In this document: one piece after another, positions 24,087 through 35,505 of the stretch
How positions within the stretch are numbered: position 1 is the stretch's first letter
Layout: every line of letters starts with the position of its first letter
DNA from: Eutreptiella sp. 'Long Island Sound 2002'
Lineage: Eukaryota; Euglenozoa; Euglenophyceae; Eutreptiales; Eutreptiaceae
Assembly (NCBI GenBank): GCA_964036045.1
Contig: OZ038378.1
Coordinates: 182,492,944 to 182,556,943 of the forward strand
Direction of reading: 5' to 3'
DNA: 64,000 nt
Notes under the pieces: model-generated
The model's input: only the letters and a program-made list of their open reading frames with translations
What the model was told of the DNA's origin: nothing
Database searches by the model: none
Program-made: the position numbers and the translations under genes

Positions 24087-24090
<4 letters not shown>
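19568..24090. other. Long intergenic stretch with a possible intron-rich unit
   Basis: No family is recognised. Between about 20100 and 21010 the plus strand is denser in GC and holds several splice-like junctions: CTTTCGCAG at about 20190, a GTAAGT donor at 20341, CTCCCACAG ending at 20649, GCTCGCAG near 20780 and CCAG|GTCAGTG near 20843. That hints at a gene of small exons, which could even be an upstream part of the NXPE-like gene, but I cannot assemble a frame. C runs lie at about 23126 and 23414 and G runs at about 22044. Confidence 0.35.
19823..19844. repeat. (CA)n microsatellite
   Basis: Eleven CA units. Confidence 0.9.

Positions 24091-24127
<37 letters not shown>
24091..24127. repeat. 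(TC)n microsatellite before a splice-like AG
   Basis: Thirty-seven bases of alternating T and C, followed by TGCTCCCACAG ending at 24138. The microsatellite would serve as the pyrimidine tract of a splice acceptor if an upstream exon of the NXPE-like gene exists. Confidence 0.85.
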
Positions 24128-24129
<2 letters not shown>

Positions 24130-24202
24130 TCCCACAGGACACTGGTCACATGTTCATGACGCTGCGAACACATTGACTGGTGCATGTTCACTGCATTTCT
24201 CT

Positions 24203-25717
24203 ATGGCCCAAATGTCACTGTGGCAATATGCTCTAGGGATCCTGATCTGTGTCGCGGAAGTTGACAATCTGATCATGTGTGGCCTTGAACAGACATACAC
24301 GAAGCTGCCGGGGTTTTACGTGCAATCCAAATTGCATGTGTCACAGAACGAACCAATAAAATTCGAGGTCATTCCTCGGAAGAAGGTGGACAAGGGAGAC
24401 ACGTTCCGCTGCCACCTTGTGGGCCCTGCCAGGGTCAGCCTTGATGCCGCCTATCATTCGGAGTTGAAGCGCCACATCTTCACGGCGCAGCTGCAGGATG
24501 TTGGGCGCTACGAGGGCCACGTGTTCTGGATGTACAGCCACCACGGCGCCATGTATGACCCAGGGCCTGGCAAAAGACACTTCCAAGGGAAGTTAGTGGC
24601 GACCTTCACTCTGTCGGTGACCGCCTCCCCTAGGGCCACTGCAACCGCAAGGCTGCCCAACTGCTCCATGGGGCAATCCCTCGCTCCTGGCCGATGGGTG
24701 CTGAGCAATCGCACCTCGGGACACCCTCCGCAGTCAGCGATGGATGCGTATCAATCCCGTATCATTGCACATGACCCGTATCGCTGGGCCCCCACTCACT
24801 GTTTCCCAACTTGGTTGACCTGCCTCCAGGTGCTGCAGGGGTTACAGTCCTTGCGGATCCGACGGGTCACGTTCCTGGGGGACTCGCAGCTGCGCACCCA
24901 GTTCTTCGATGTCATAGGGATGATGTCCAGTTTGCCGGGGGCGATGGGGGCTCAGCGCCGGCCTGGGGAGCCGCGTGAGTCCGACCACGCGCGCCTGCAC
25001 CACTACACCCGTGTCTCGCGGCATGGCATCATGTTCCAATACGCGTACTTGCCCGACCCCCAGAAGCGCTCTCTGCGCGACGGGGCGGTGTTGACGCCGA
25101 CGCTCGACGTAGATCCCGACGGCACGAATGCGATGTTCCGGGAGATCCTGGAGCGCCTGGTGCAGCCCTGTCCCATGCCCTCGGAGCCTACTTCTAACCC
25201 ACACCCGAAACAGGAAAACAATGCGGTTGACGTCGTGGTCCTCACACTTGGGACCGGGCACTACGCCCGGGAACGTCAGGGCAACACCTCGAACGTCCAC
25301 GCGGCCTTGTTTCCGGTACGATACCTGAAGGAGCGATGCGACGCACGTACGACAGTGCTGGTGATGCAGTCAGCAATGGCCACGCAGGACCTGTGCCTCG
25401 CTCAGCCGGACCGCCGGGATTTAGCCCTGAATGACTACCAAATGATGCACCTGAACGAGGTGCTGCGGGGGTACGCGCAGCGGGAGGGCGTCCCCTTCAG
25501 CGACGCCCATGCCCTGACGCAGGCTCGCGGGGACAGCACAATCGACGGGGTGCACTTCCATGGGCCACAGGAGCCGATAGGGAAAGTGGCACCGCTCGCG
25601 GCAGCCGCCGGGAACGCCGTGTCGCTCACTGCGTCGGTGTATCTTATGGAGTCCATCCTTCGCAATGTGCAAAAGCGGTGTGACATGATGCCGCAGGCCG
25701 TACGGTGCACGCCATAG
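24203..25717 (+). CDS. NXPE/PC-esterase-like protein with GDS motif
   Basis: Encodes 504 residues from the ATG at 24203. The open frame extends upstream to 23993 only through a TTG and the TC repeat, so an upstream exon ending before the CACAG at 24138 is an alternative. The N-terminus (about 4-25) is hydrophobic, consistent with a signal peptide or anchor. Residues about 35-140 resemble the Ig/filamin-like N-terminal domain of NXPE proteins (GDTFRCHLVGPARV and DVGRYEGHVFWMYSHHG). Then come LPNC...GRW (151-165) and W.PTHC (195-200), followed by VTFLGDSQLR (222-231) with nucleophile S228, VVVLTLGTGHY, and DGVHF (448-452) with the D-x2-H pair. Such proteins act in the secretory pathway, often as glycan O-acyltransferases or esterases. 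The substrate is unknown. Confidence 0.8.
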   Translation: MAQMSLWQYALGILICVAEVDNLIMCGLEQTYTKLPGFYVQSKLHVSQNEPIKFEVIPRKKVDKGDTFRCHLVGPARVSLDAAYHSELKRHIFTAQLQDVGRYEGHVFWMYSHHGAMYDPGPGKRHFQGKLVATFTLSVTASPRATATARLPNCSMGQSLAPGRWVLSNRTSGHPPQSAMDAYQSRIIAHDPYRWAPTHCFPTWLTCLQVLQGLQSLRIRRVTFLGDSQLRTQFFDVIGMMSSLPGAMGAQRRPGEPRESDHARLHHYTRVSRHGIMFQYAYLPDPQKRSLRDGAVLTPTLDVDPDGTNAMFREILERLVQPCPMPSEPTSNPHPKQENNAVDVVVLTLGTGHYARERQGNTSNVHAALFPVRYLKERCDARTTVLVMQSAMATQDLCLAQPDRRDLALNDYQMMHLNEVLRGYAQREGVPFSDAHALTQARGDSTIDGVHFHGPQEPIGKVAPLAAAAGNAVSLTASVYLMESILRNVQKRCDMMPQAVRCTP

Positions 25718-28700
25718 CGTGTCCCCAAGGTTAGAAGGGGGAACCGACTTCAGCATCTGGAAAAAGGGAGCACTGCCTGAAGGAGGAGTGAGTGACGGCA
25801 GAAACAGGGGTCCACAGGGATCGAGGGAGTGGCAGAGTAGGACGGGGTATGGCAATTGTCATCAATGGAATTGCCTAGCACAGCCAGTGCGGATGGAGAT
25901 ATGACTACACAAGACATGTAGACATAGTGTATTACACGAGTAGCAATTACTGTATCGGACTGTTTCCTAAGCTGCGAAAGTGTACCATGTGTGTATTCCA
26001 ACTGTCAAAACTTTGTATCACATGTGTCCCACAGCCGTTTCTGCTTATGCGGTTCGTTCCCCAGCCCCTTGCAGCTTTCTCCCAGGCACTATGTAGCAAT
26101 TATCTTTGAATCTTCAGAATCTTTGTTGATATGGCACGTGTCTTGTGAGGGAACAGCCAAGATCATGTGCATCCCAAATTTCAAAGGTGTGTATCATGTG
26201 TGAATCGCCCCCCCAAAAGTATGCACTCCGTGCTGGACTATGTATTCATCAAGTTCCGAATATGCATTCATCCATCCTTGCCGCAAACAGCACTAGGAAT
26301 GGCACAAGACTGGAAGGGCTGAAGAGTACTGCTGATTGCATAGACTGGACAGGCGGCCTCAGCTATACTAGATACCAAAGTCGACAATCACCGTGCAATC
26401 TCATCACCAAAAATGTTGCTTCCCGATGCATCACAGAGTGTACTAAACGCAAACCGATTTCCGAATCCACCTGGTCCATGCGCCTACTGTGCCTTAGACA
26501 GTACCCAATGCCCTTTGCGTGTCACCAAGGATGGGGAGCGGGGGGGCTCTTATGACCCTGCAGTTCAATATCAGCGGGCCTGATTAATATTGATCCCGCA
26601 GAGTTACGCTGTGAAACGTGCTATGCTGGTGGTACTACTGCAGTTCAGAAGGATGTATAGGAGAGGCCCAAAATCATGAATCCATGGGACACTGCGGTGT
26701 GTCAAGGAGGTTTGCATTCGAACCCCCCTGTACACGGCCACAGAACCCCCACGGCTGATGATGATGATTTATTGCTAATATTGAATGTGTATCATCGCGC
26801 CGGCATGGATTGGCTGAAGAAATGCAATTCCTGGGGGACCTCCGACAACCCCTGGGGGACCCTTGGCACGTTGGGTGATCCTTTGGTGACAATGGGAGAA
26901 CGTCTAAACCCATGGGGAGCCATGCTGCTGATGGATCTGATACATGATTGCAGAATCAGGCACTTGGGGGTTCATTGCTCGGGGTGGCCAAACGTTTCTT
27001 AGATAGGTGGATCTAGTTGATTGTGCTTGAAGATGTGGCAAAAAGAGACCCTTTTGGTCAATTCCGGCCAGTATTCTTGGCTTATTCTGGCCAAACTATG
27101 TGAGAAACATGTTTGTGATGTACAACCAATTATTATTGGCTGGGAAGAAAGCCCCTTCTCCTGTTAGTGGTCTGTGATCGCGGCGTTTTGCGCGCGGGCG
27201 CCGTCATTTGTCGTGCTCCAAAAATCTAAGGATTTTATGCCTTATCTGCAAAAAAAAAAAAGAACAATTTTGAGATGCATGAATACAATGAAGGCCGACT
27301 GTTGTGCTGCTTCCGGCCGTGTGTGGTCACAATTTTCTGGTGTTGCCTTGCGATTTTCCCACGCAAGCACTTATACACTTGATTAGCACCCCTCACCTGA
27401 AACAGCGTTCACAGCCCTGTAACTCTTAAATCTCCAACCCCAAAAAAAGATCTGCATGCCCCCACACACCCGAAGTCTGAGTTGTGATGACAATGTTACC
27501 AAGTCCATGGCAGACAGCGACCTTTTCCACCTCAGTATTGACTTCTTTCCTCGGTATTGCTTTCTCTGTGCATGGCACGCTGCTGTTTTCACTCAGCTTC
27601 AGTCTTTCTTGTGCTCCAGTCGCACACTGGGATGCCTACTGGCACGGCAGGTCCCACTGCATTTCCTGGTATCAGAATCAGCTTATCCTCACTATGTGTC
27701 ATGTCCGCTACCACACCACCTATCGTAGCATTCGACAGCTCTGATCCTTGATTTCGAGAGATATCTCGAGTGCCTTCTGGTGAGCGGGCTTCGCCAGCTT
27801 GCCATGGCCTGAACCCCCAAACAAATACACCCGATTAGCACTCCTCCAAAAGTCTTATGTAGAGGGGAGAGTTTTTGCGCTCTTTTGGCCCAACAAAATG
27901 TGGTGTTTTTGGGCATCTTCACTTGGTTTCACCGATGCTCTTTGCATATTTTGCCCAAAAAAACGGGAAAAGGGGGGAAGGCCCTCCCCACTTGTAGAGA
28001 AGTTATAAATCTTCTCTACCAGGGCGTTTTTGCCCTTTTCTACGCTTGCTCAGCCCCTTTCATCAACTCTTGCTGAGTGAAACAAGGTGTGACGAAGTGA
28101 TTTGCAATGCTCTCATCTTAAACGTTGAGTCTTTGTCACTTTGTGGACCGGAAGCACATGCCACACCGTTGTCTCGTGCATCAAGTGTTGAAGGTGCAAA
28201 CCAATGACTCAATTTTCCATTGGTATTGTCGGGTCTTCAAAGCATTCAAGTGGAAGTGAGTCAACACTGAAAAAACAAGCCGGCGACATTGAAATGGGTT
28301 GGGTTATCTTGGATCATTTTCATCCCATGTTCGCGGTTCATTTGCTTCTGTTTTTGTCGCCAGCAAAATTCGTAGATCTTTCATAATCTGCACTGGCGGA
28401 AGCGCGCCACAGGCGCGCCGGCGCGACAACCGCATTCATTTTTGGCCGACATCAGCCAAGATTGTTCAAGGGATGCAATCTTTCACGGGACATGCATTAA
28501 CAAGTCCAGTAGGACGGCGGATTCGAAAATTATTATCCAGCTCGCCATTGATGGCTGATACTGTCCAACCAAAACCTTGAAACAAAATGTGGTCCCTGTC
28601 TTTAAGGTGCCCAAAACACCGAGGCCCTGGGTATTATCGATAAAAAGCATACGTTAAGTGGTCCTACATCGTTACCCCAATGTCCTTTAATATGAGCAAT

Positions 28701-29639
28701 ATGGCAGAACCATACTTATTTTGTGTATTGGAGAGGCACATTCAGAGAAAACAGGCAAAAACTGTTGACCTGATTTGGCCTCTCTTGGGCTTATTTGGCC
28801 GCATCTCAAGTAGGGGGGGGGGGGGGGGTAGGACCTCAAAAGGCTACACATGGGCTTTTGGTCATTTTCCAACCTGCCACGAGGCCCCTTGGAGGCACAG
28901 ATACAACTCATCATGCATCAACACCTCCAATAAGGCTCCAGTGATCTGAGTCACAACAGTATGCGGACTCTCAATGTGGGCCTCCATTTGGTCATCATTG
29001 GAGATTGATGTGCACGCCTACAACATGCAAGGTTGTGTCATGTAGAAGAAGCGATGCAGAACCAAGTAGTCAGGGCTAGTGATGTTTGCCGGGTCATCAC
29101 AAGAGGAACAGGTATCTGGAACAATAGAGGCACTTGGGTGGTACAATGTGCTCGTCAGTCCACACAGTTGATTGGTGAGTGGCACCAAGAAAAGCCGCAT
29201 GGCGCATACAGCTTGTTGCACCCACAACAGATAGCGGTGTGCTCCCTGCAAGGACGCAAGGCGAGCCGCTTCCTACACCCGCTGCAACTACAAGCCATTT
29301 TCAAGTCAGCTGAGGCATGTCTGGCTGGCACGCAGGCCGCCCGCAAAGAGCTTCAAGAAGCGGTTCACTGGGGGATACATACCCATGGCACATTGAATTT
29401 TGTGTCGGGGGGGGGGGGGGCAGCCGGGCCCGGTCCTTGTATGCGCCCCCCCCCCCCCCCCAAACACCCCCCTGACCCCCCCCCAGCGGCCCCCCGACCC
29501 CCCCCCGATTTTTTCAGATAGCTGGGGGATGGGTCGCAGCAGGACCGGGTCTAGCCGCCCTCCCGGGTAGCACCCTTCGGAGGGCCCTCATTCAAAGTAG
29601 GGGAGACGAAAGAATGGGTGTTAGCCATCATTTAGTAGA
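25718..29639. other. Intergenic stretch, no supported gene
   Basis: A/T-richer DNA with only short ORFs. It includes a 12-A run near 27250, a G run at about 28812-28828, a G run at about 29406-29419 and C runs at about 29449-29500. A Cys-rich minus-strand ORF (29346-29155, with CSCSGCRKRLALRPC and ICCGCNKLYAPCG) is unassigned. Confidence 0.45.
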
Positions 29640-29660
29640 GGGGGGGGGGGGGGGGGGGGG
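29640..29660. repeat. Poly-G run, 21 G
   Basis: The longest G homopolymer that I counted in the window. It lies about 150 bp before the SGNH hydrolase start codon. Confidence 0.9.
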
Positions 29661-29811
29661 CAGGTGGCGGCGGGGGGGGGGTGGCCACCTCAGAACACCT
29701 TTCCTTCCCTTCGCAAACCGAATTTGGGCCATCGTCCCGGCCTCCCGACATGCGCTATAACAAGCCCATCCGCAGCGTTTTCCATTGCCGTGCCTGAAAG
29801 TTGAAGCCAGC

Positions 29812-31083
29812 ATGGACGACGCAGCAGTCGTTGCGCATTTGTGTGGGCTGGAGGTCCTCGGCGGTCCACGGTGGCATGACATGCCCGCGGGGGGTCTGCG
29901 CCGGGCCCTGGCAGCACAGGGCCTGCGAGTCGGCGAGGACCGCATCAAACGGCTGAAGCGCGAGGCTGTGGCTGCCTGTGGAGCCGCTGCAACCCGTTCG
30001 GCGTCGCCCCCTCCGGCGTCGCCTACGCCGGGGGTCGAGGGCGCCAACAACGTGGGCCTTGGTGCGCTGCGGGCCCATTTGGAGGCGCGTGGTCAGCTGC
30101 TGCCCCCGGGGCTGCTTGCGACGCTTGCGGCGTTGCAAAAGGAGTGGGCTCTGGAGGCGACCATGCGCCAGTGGACAGCCCAAGGGGCCCGGGCGGCAGG
30201 CGGTGTTGCACCGCTCTGCAGCCCCACGTTCAAGCGCAGGTCCGTGGACACGGCAATGCGGCACGCCGCGCAGCTCGAGCGCATGCCCCAGGGCTGGGCC
30301 CCAGGCTGCGTGCTGTACGGTGACTCCATGTTTGAGCGCATGGTCACGAAATTCCGCGGGAGATTCGCCGCGGCGCTGGGTCACCCGCAGTCCGCCTTCA
30401 TCCACGCGGTGGGGGGCGACGGGGTGGAGCACTTGCGCTGCCGGCTCTGCATGACGCACGACGCGCTGTTTGCGGGCGCCGCGGAGTACGTTGTGATGAT
30501 CGGAGTGAACAATCTGCTGGGGGGACGTCGCGCGCACGGCGTTGAGGCGGAGGGCGAGCAGCGCGATCCGGTGGAGGTCGCGGCCGCCATTGCCGGTCTC
30601 GTGGCGGACATCAACGCCTCGGCCCCATCCGCGCAGGTTTTCGTCTGCCACGTGCTGCACGTGTTTGGCTCGGGCGAGCTCGATCCCGGTCCCATCAATG
30701 CGAGAGTCGATGCCCTGAACGCCTGTCTCGATTCGCTGCTTAAGTGCCGGACTGTGCACACGCGAATCCCCCACACCAGGCAGCACTATGACAGCGATGG
30801 GCTGCATTTGTCTTCATCCGGGTACGCCTGCCTCGTGGCCCAGCTGCAGGAGGCCGTCCCAACGCTGCAGGCACAGCCGTTGCAGGCCAGGGAACCTGCA
30901 GCCTCGGCAGCCCTCTTAGCAGGGCTGGGAGGGGCCGCCCCACCGCATGACCGGACTGCAGAGGGCCGGGGACAGGGGGGCTACGCCGGTGGGGGTAGGC
31001 GGGCGAAAGGCCGCAAAGGAGGCGCAAAGAGTGGAAATATTGTGAGCCCCAAGCGACTAGTGCAGCAGCACAGTGCGACATGA
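29812..31083 (+). CDS. SGNH/GDSL-type hydrolase
   Basis: Encodes 423 residues from the ATG at 29812 (AGCATGG context). The frame opens at 29785 with a TTG only. The SGNH blocks are all present: VLYGDSMFERM (168-177) with nucleophile S172 in GDS; HAVGGDGVEHL (198-208) with the block-II Gly; VVMIGVNNLLGG (227-238), the GxN block; and DSDGLHLS (327-334) with D329 and H332. The arrangement is closest to PAF-acetylhydrolase/rhamnogalacturonan-acetylesterase-like enzymes, so de-acylation of a lipid or glycan is likely. No signal peptide is evident. The first 130 residues are unusual, with two similar helical motifs (GLRRALAAQGL at 28-38 and ALRAHLEARG at 85-94). The C-terminus is Gly/Lys/Arg-rich. 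No intron is needed and the gene is strongly GC-rich. Confidence 0.82.
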   Translation: MDDAAVVAHLCGLEVLGGPRWHDMPAGGLRRALAAQGLRVGEDRIKRLKREAVAACGAAATRSASPPPASPTPGVEGANNVGLGALRAHLEARGQLLPPGLLATLAALQKEWALEATMRQWTAQGARAAGGVAPLCSPTFKRRSVDTAMRHAAQLERMPQGWAPGCVLYGDSMFERMVTKFRGRFAAALGHPQSAFIHAVGGDGVEHLRCRLCMTHDALFAGAAEYVVMIGVNNLLGGRRAHGVEAEGEQRDPVEVAAAIAGLVADINASAPSAQVFVCHVLHVFGSGELDPGPINARVDALNACLDSLLKCRTVHTRIPHTRQHYDSDGLHLSSSGYACLVAQLQEAVPTLQAQPLQAREPAASAALLAGLGGAAPPHDRTAEGRGQGGYAGGGRRAKGRKGGAKSGNIVSPKRLVQQHSAT

Positions 31084-31341
31084 GACCTGGTCCAGCTATG
31101 TGTTGCCACGCTTCTTAGCAGCCCTGTCGGTCTGCATGTTTTCAATGGACACCTGGTGCCGGAGTGTGTCATTGCAGTCTGTGGCCGAATCAAAAGGATA
31201 CAGCTTGTGCCTGGGGGGGCTACTTCACGTGCAATATCTGTGCTACGTCCTCTCTTTCAGTCTTGGCCTCTAAAGAGGAGACAGGTATTGCCCAAACCAT
31301 GTGGTGTTTGGAGCCACAACACCTAAAAATCCCGTAACAGT

Positions 31342-31379
<38 letters not shown>

Positions 31380-32960
31380 TCTCGGATATTCGAAGAATTT
31401 TAGCTGTTGCAGTAACTGCCTGGCACAGGCAGAATGCCAGATTAGAACAACTGACATTACCCTGAGGTTCCAGCCACCTCCTGGAAACGTTTGTGATGCA
31501 GAGCTTGCAGTCAAGCCTACTGACAAACCTACTGCTCTAGCATCAGCAATAAGCATTCCACCCGCAGTACCTCTGACAATTCATTGTGATTTTGTTGCGC
31601 TCACTGTGTTTCTTTTCAAATTCCTGCATACCATCTTGACATGCAGTAATCTTGTTTTGTGGCTCCTGTAATTTCCTTTCGCTTTCACAATCCCCCACCC
31701 TTTTTGCTATGCGGCGTGAACCGGGCTAACTGGGAAAACCGGGAGCATGGGTGGGGTGGGGTGGGGGGGCGGGGTCCTCCGTGAGTCAATCCCAGGATCG
31801 GGGATCTGTGATTGGCCATGCCTGACAATGCTACCAGGGCAGCTTCTCTTTGAGGAGTGGCACAGCACCGCACATACTGCGAACAATGCCCCTGTCTGAC
31901 CAACACTACAATTTTTGGAGGTGGCCAGGCGGGCCTTGCTCGACCCTGCCTCTATGCTGATCCCAGTACGCACACCGTGCAGGACCTAACAAGGCTGACC
32001 TGCTTCCACAATTTTTGGAGGTCGGGGGTTTGAACTCGACTAGCACCAGAGGCTTGGGCTGCAGTGGGGGTCCTGTCCACCATGGAGGACCACATATGCA
32101 TCATGCCCTCCTGGAAAATCCGCAGAGCACTCTGGCACCGCAGGGCACTACCAAGCTCCCCCTAAGCAAAAAAGGCCAGAATGCTTCGGCAACTTTTGGA
32201 GGCGCTGACCCCTGTACCCACAGCTTAATTGGTCACTTTGCTTCGGCAACTTTTGGAACCATGGAATTTGGTGGCCCCATTTTCCGGTTGTCTGTGAAGA
32301 TCAAGTTTTTTCTGTGAATGCAGGCTTGGGATTGTATTTTGGGGATGCTGATTACTGTCCTGCCAGTTGTTGCCACATGTCTGGTGGTTCAGGCATACAA
32401 GTCATCATACATGGAACATGGACTGGGGGCGGAGGTAGTGCCACTGCTTGTGTCGTTTCACAATGCGTGCAAACAACACCTTTGTTAGAACACGAGGCCA
32501 GGTGGAACAAGATCCTCGAAGAGTTTTAGAGTACTGCCAAAATAAAAGCGCTTTAGGAGGCGCAAAAAACCTACAAAACTCATTTGAGGGGTGCGTGCCA
32601 AACACAAGCCGAGGAAGTATCCAATTTTCCGGATACCTCCGGATACCTCATTTTTCCACCGGATATTTGGATACTAACCTTTTTTATTAACGTTCCTATA
32701 CGGAAATTGGTGACTCCCAAGAAAAATGGGGATGAACCAAAATGTGTCCCATTCCCCTCCGTTTTTCCATAAGGTTTGTTCCCTCATGGTCACCAAATTT
32801 TGTTTGATGTTGTAGTGGGAAGCGGCATTTTCTGTGACTCAGGTACCTCTAGACCACTTGGAATACAATTTTGTGTCGGTGTCATACGTTGGTGTTTGTT
32901 GCTATTGTTACTTGATCTTTCTCAATCTCTGCTATTGTTTGTGGTGGAACATGCGCCTGA
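31084..32960. other. Intergenic stretch with small repeats
   Basis: No gene seen. Contains (GA)n at 31344-31376, two copies of ACAATTTTTGGAGGT (about 31909 and 32008), and two copies of GCTTCGGCAACTTTTGGA (about 32181 and 32239). Confidence 0.5.
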
Positions 32961-35505
32961 AGGTTTGAGGTTTGAGGTTTCGGGTACCAGACGCCTTTCG
33001 GCCTCCGAGGGGGCTACCTGGTCGGGCCAGGTAATGTGCGTCCACCCCGGCCTAGTGGGGGGCCCTTCGAAACACGCCTCCTGCGTGGTGGCGGGTCCTC
33101 CGCGTTCACTGGGCTCGGAGCCCTATCCCTCCCCGGCTTCCCCTTCTCGCCACTCCCCGGTCAACGTGCCTCTAGCAATTTAATGTCAGGCGCTTACCCA
33201 CTGCGTCGCCCCCCTAATGCGTGGTCGCCCAGGGTGCCGGCGCTGCCGGGCCCGTGCTACTGGCTTGTCGCCAGTGGGACCCCCGGGGCTGGCGCGGAGG
33301 CTGCCTAGCCGCGGGGCTGGTGCGTGGTGCTGTGCCCCACTACTGCGTTGGCGGGCCAGTGCCCTGCTTGTGTGTGTGCGGCGCTCGCGGCAGATCGGGG
33401 GCGGGGCCGGCGCCTCCTGTCTCCCCCCCCCCCCCCGTTGTTGTCTTCTGTCCTTCGTGGCCCTTGCGGTGTGTGTGGCGGTTTGTTCCGTGCGGGTGTC
33501 CCGTGCCCTCGCCTGCTCGTATGCCAGTGCATGTGGTCCGCGCGTTCGGCGGTCTCGGTCCGGTAGTCCTTTGGGTACATGCTGCGTGGCTTTTGTGTGT
33601 TTGTGCGCTCTCGCCCCTGTTCTTTTACGTGCGCACCTCGCGAGGTCCCTTCGCAAGGCGCTGGTAGGGCTGTTCTATGTGGTTTGCGCCCCGCAGCGTT
33701 TCCTGCTTGGGTCCCCTGCTCTGCTCTTCCTATCAGGGGGGGGGGGGGGCGGTCCGGCCCCTGTGCCTCCCTCTTTGCTTCTTTTCGGCGTCCGCCGTTC
33801 GTGTTCTGCGGGCGGCCGTTTGGCCCGGGTGGGGGGCGGGGCGGTCTCTCTGTGCCAGCCCCCCGTTAGGGAGTGCGCCCCTTCGGCGGGGGGGGGGGGG
33901 GGTTGTTGCCCAGGGGCGGAAGGCGGTCAGGGGGGGGGAGGTCTTCGTTGCCCCCGCGCGACTGGGCCGTGCGCTGGCGTCTCCGCCGTGGTTCGCGCTT
34001 TTGTTTTTGCCCCGTTGCCTCCCGGCGGGTATGCGGTGGCGGGGGATGGGCGGGGGCGTGGGGGGGGTCCCAGGGTCCTACCTTAGCGGGTCCCGCGGCG
34101 CGATGTCCAAGGGCAGGAGGGGGGGGGCTGTTGCCCATCTTGGTCCGGTTGCGGTGGGGGTTGCGGGGGGGAGAGGGGGCTCATTCGCGCCGGTTTTGGG
34201 CCTGCCAGCCGGGGGGGGGGGGGGCACACGCGGATGCGTAGAGTACTTGCCGGTGGGGTCGTGGGGCACACTGCCCGGCCCCATGCGTCCTGTGGGAATG
34301 GTGGGGGGCTAGCCGGGCTGGGTGAAGCTATGCGCTCCGGACCCCAAGGGGCCGGCTCGGTCGTACCTCTGCCCTCCCTGCACGGGCACAAATCGGGCGA
34401 GTCACGGCTGCTGCGCGGCTCATTCTTGTGCTACGGCGGCTGATGCAAGGGCCCATCGAGGGCCATTGGCCCGTCCGCCGTGGCGTGCCTCCGTATTGTT
34501 CCTCTGGCGCTCTGTGCGTGTGGTTGGGGCAGCGCCTGGGTGTCACCTCGCGGGGACGCTGTGAGGAGCAGGGCCACGTGGAGCCAATATATATTTGGCA
34601 GGTATACATTACATAGGCAGGGGCAGCCTTAGGGCGCCGTCCCTGGGGGGGTATAGCCGCGGCCTGTTGGGGATAGGGTGTCTATATGGCCAGGGGCTCC
34701 CGCGGGGCCGGGACGCGGTTAGCGGTGGCGCGCTGAAGGCACGCCGGCGCGGTCGCCCCAACTCTGGGCCGCGGGACCCGGGGCCGTGGCAGGTCGTGGT
34801 GGGAGCCGGGTTGGTGGGTAGCACAAGGGCGGTGTTCTATCGCAAGGGGTCAGGGGGTCACCAGGCCAGGAGAGGGGGGGTCTGGTGGCGCGCCCTCCTC
34901 GTCCGCGACTAGCCGGCGGTGGGGTTCAACGGCGGGTCATTGGGGTGTTAGCGGAAGGCCAGCGGGGTTGGCGTGCTTGTCACCCTGAATTCAACTCCAC
35001 CGTGTGCAACACACATCTCTGCACGCCAGCTCCGCCTGCCGGGTACCTGCCGGCGTGTCCCCCTGGTGGGCCTCCACTGGACCGTGGCCCAGCGCCCCCC
35101 CTCCCCGACTCCATGGAGCTGAGGGCGGCCAGGTGCCGCGACGGTGCGCCCGCGGCCGCGATGGGGCGCTCTAGCCGGAGGTGCGACACGTTGGCGTCAT
35201 GATGAAGGACCCCTTTTTTGGAAGGCGTGAACCCCTTTTTAGGGGAGGTGGACGGTGACGTAACCGGCAGCATCCGCCGACACGGCGACGTCCACCGTCC
35301 CGCACGTCTGCGTTGTCCAGCCCACTGCTTGGTGTGCCATGCATGTGACAAAGACCGGAGGGTGCATGGGTTGGCTGGGCTGAGGTGCTGTCGCGTGAGT
35401 GCCCTTCGCAGTAGTGTCGCGGCGCGCCGGTTCGTAATGGGCAGTGTTGTCCGTGCCTTGCTCTATCGTGCCTCTATGCAGTGTAATGGGCACAGGCCAT
35501 ATTGA
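32961..35505 (-). mobile_element. GC-rich non-LTR element copy A, 3' part only
   Basis: A sharply bounded GC-rich block. Its left edge is two to three GTTTGAG units joined to a GGGTACCAGACGCCTTTCGG core. Read on the minus strand this is a 3' end with a (CTCAAAC)n tail, typical of non-LTR retrotransposons. The first 760-790 bp (32981 to about 33738) align with copy B at 41010 to about 41796. Both copies then enter a long G run. No coding frame for RT is present, so this would be a 5'-truncated copy. The right edge (about 35505) is set only by the drop in GC. ORFs across it on both strands arise from GC-rich, stop-poor composition. Confidence 0.5.

Noticed and set aside
29755-30807. 350-codon minus-strand ORF
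   Set aside because: Antisense shadow of the SGNH hydrolase. All catalytic blocks are on the plus strand.
33217-34312. Plus-strand ORFs of 289 and 211 codons
   Set aside because: Cross several poly-G runs in element copy A. Arg/Gly/Pro-rich with no domain.
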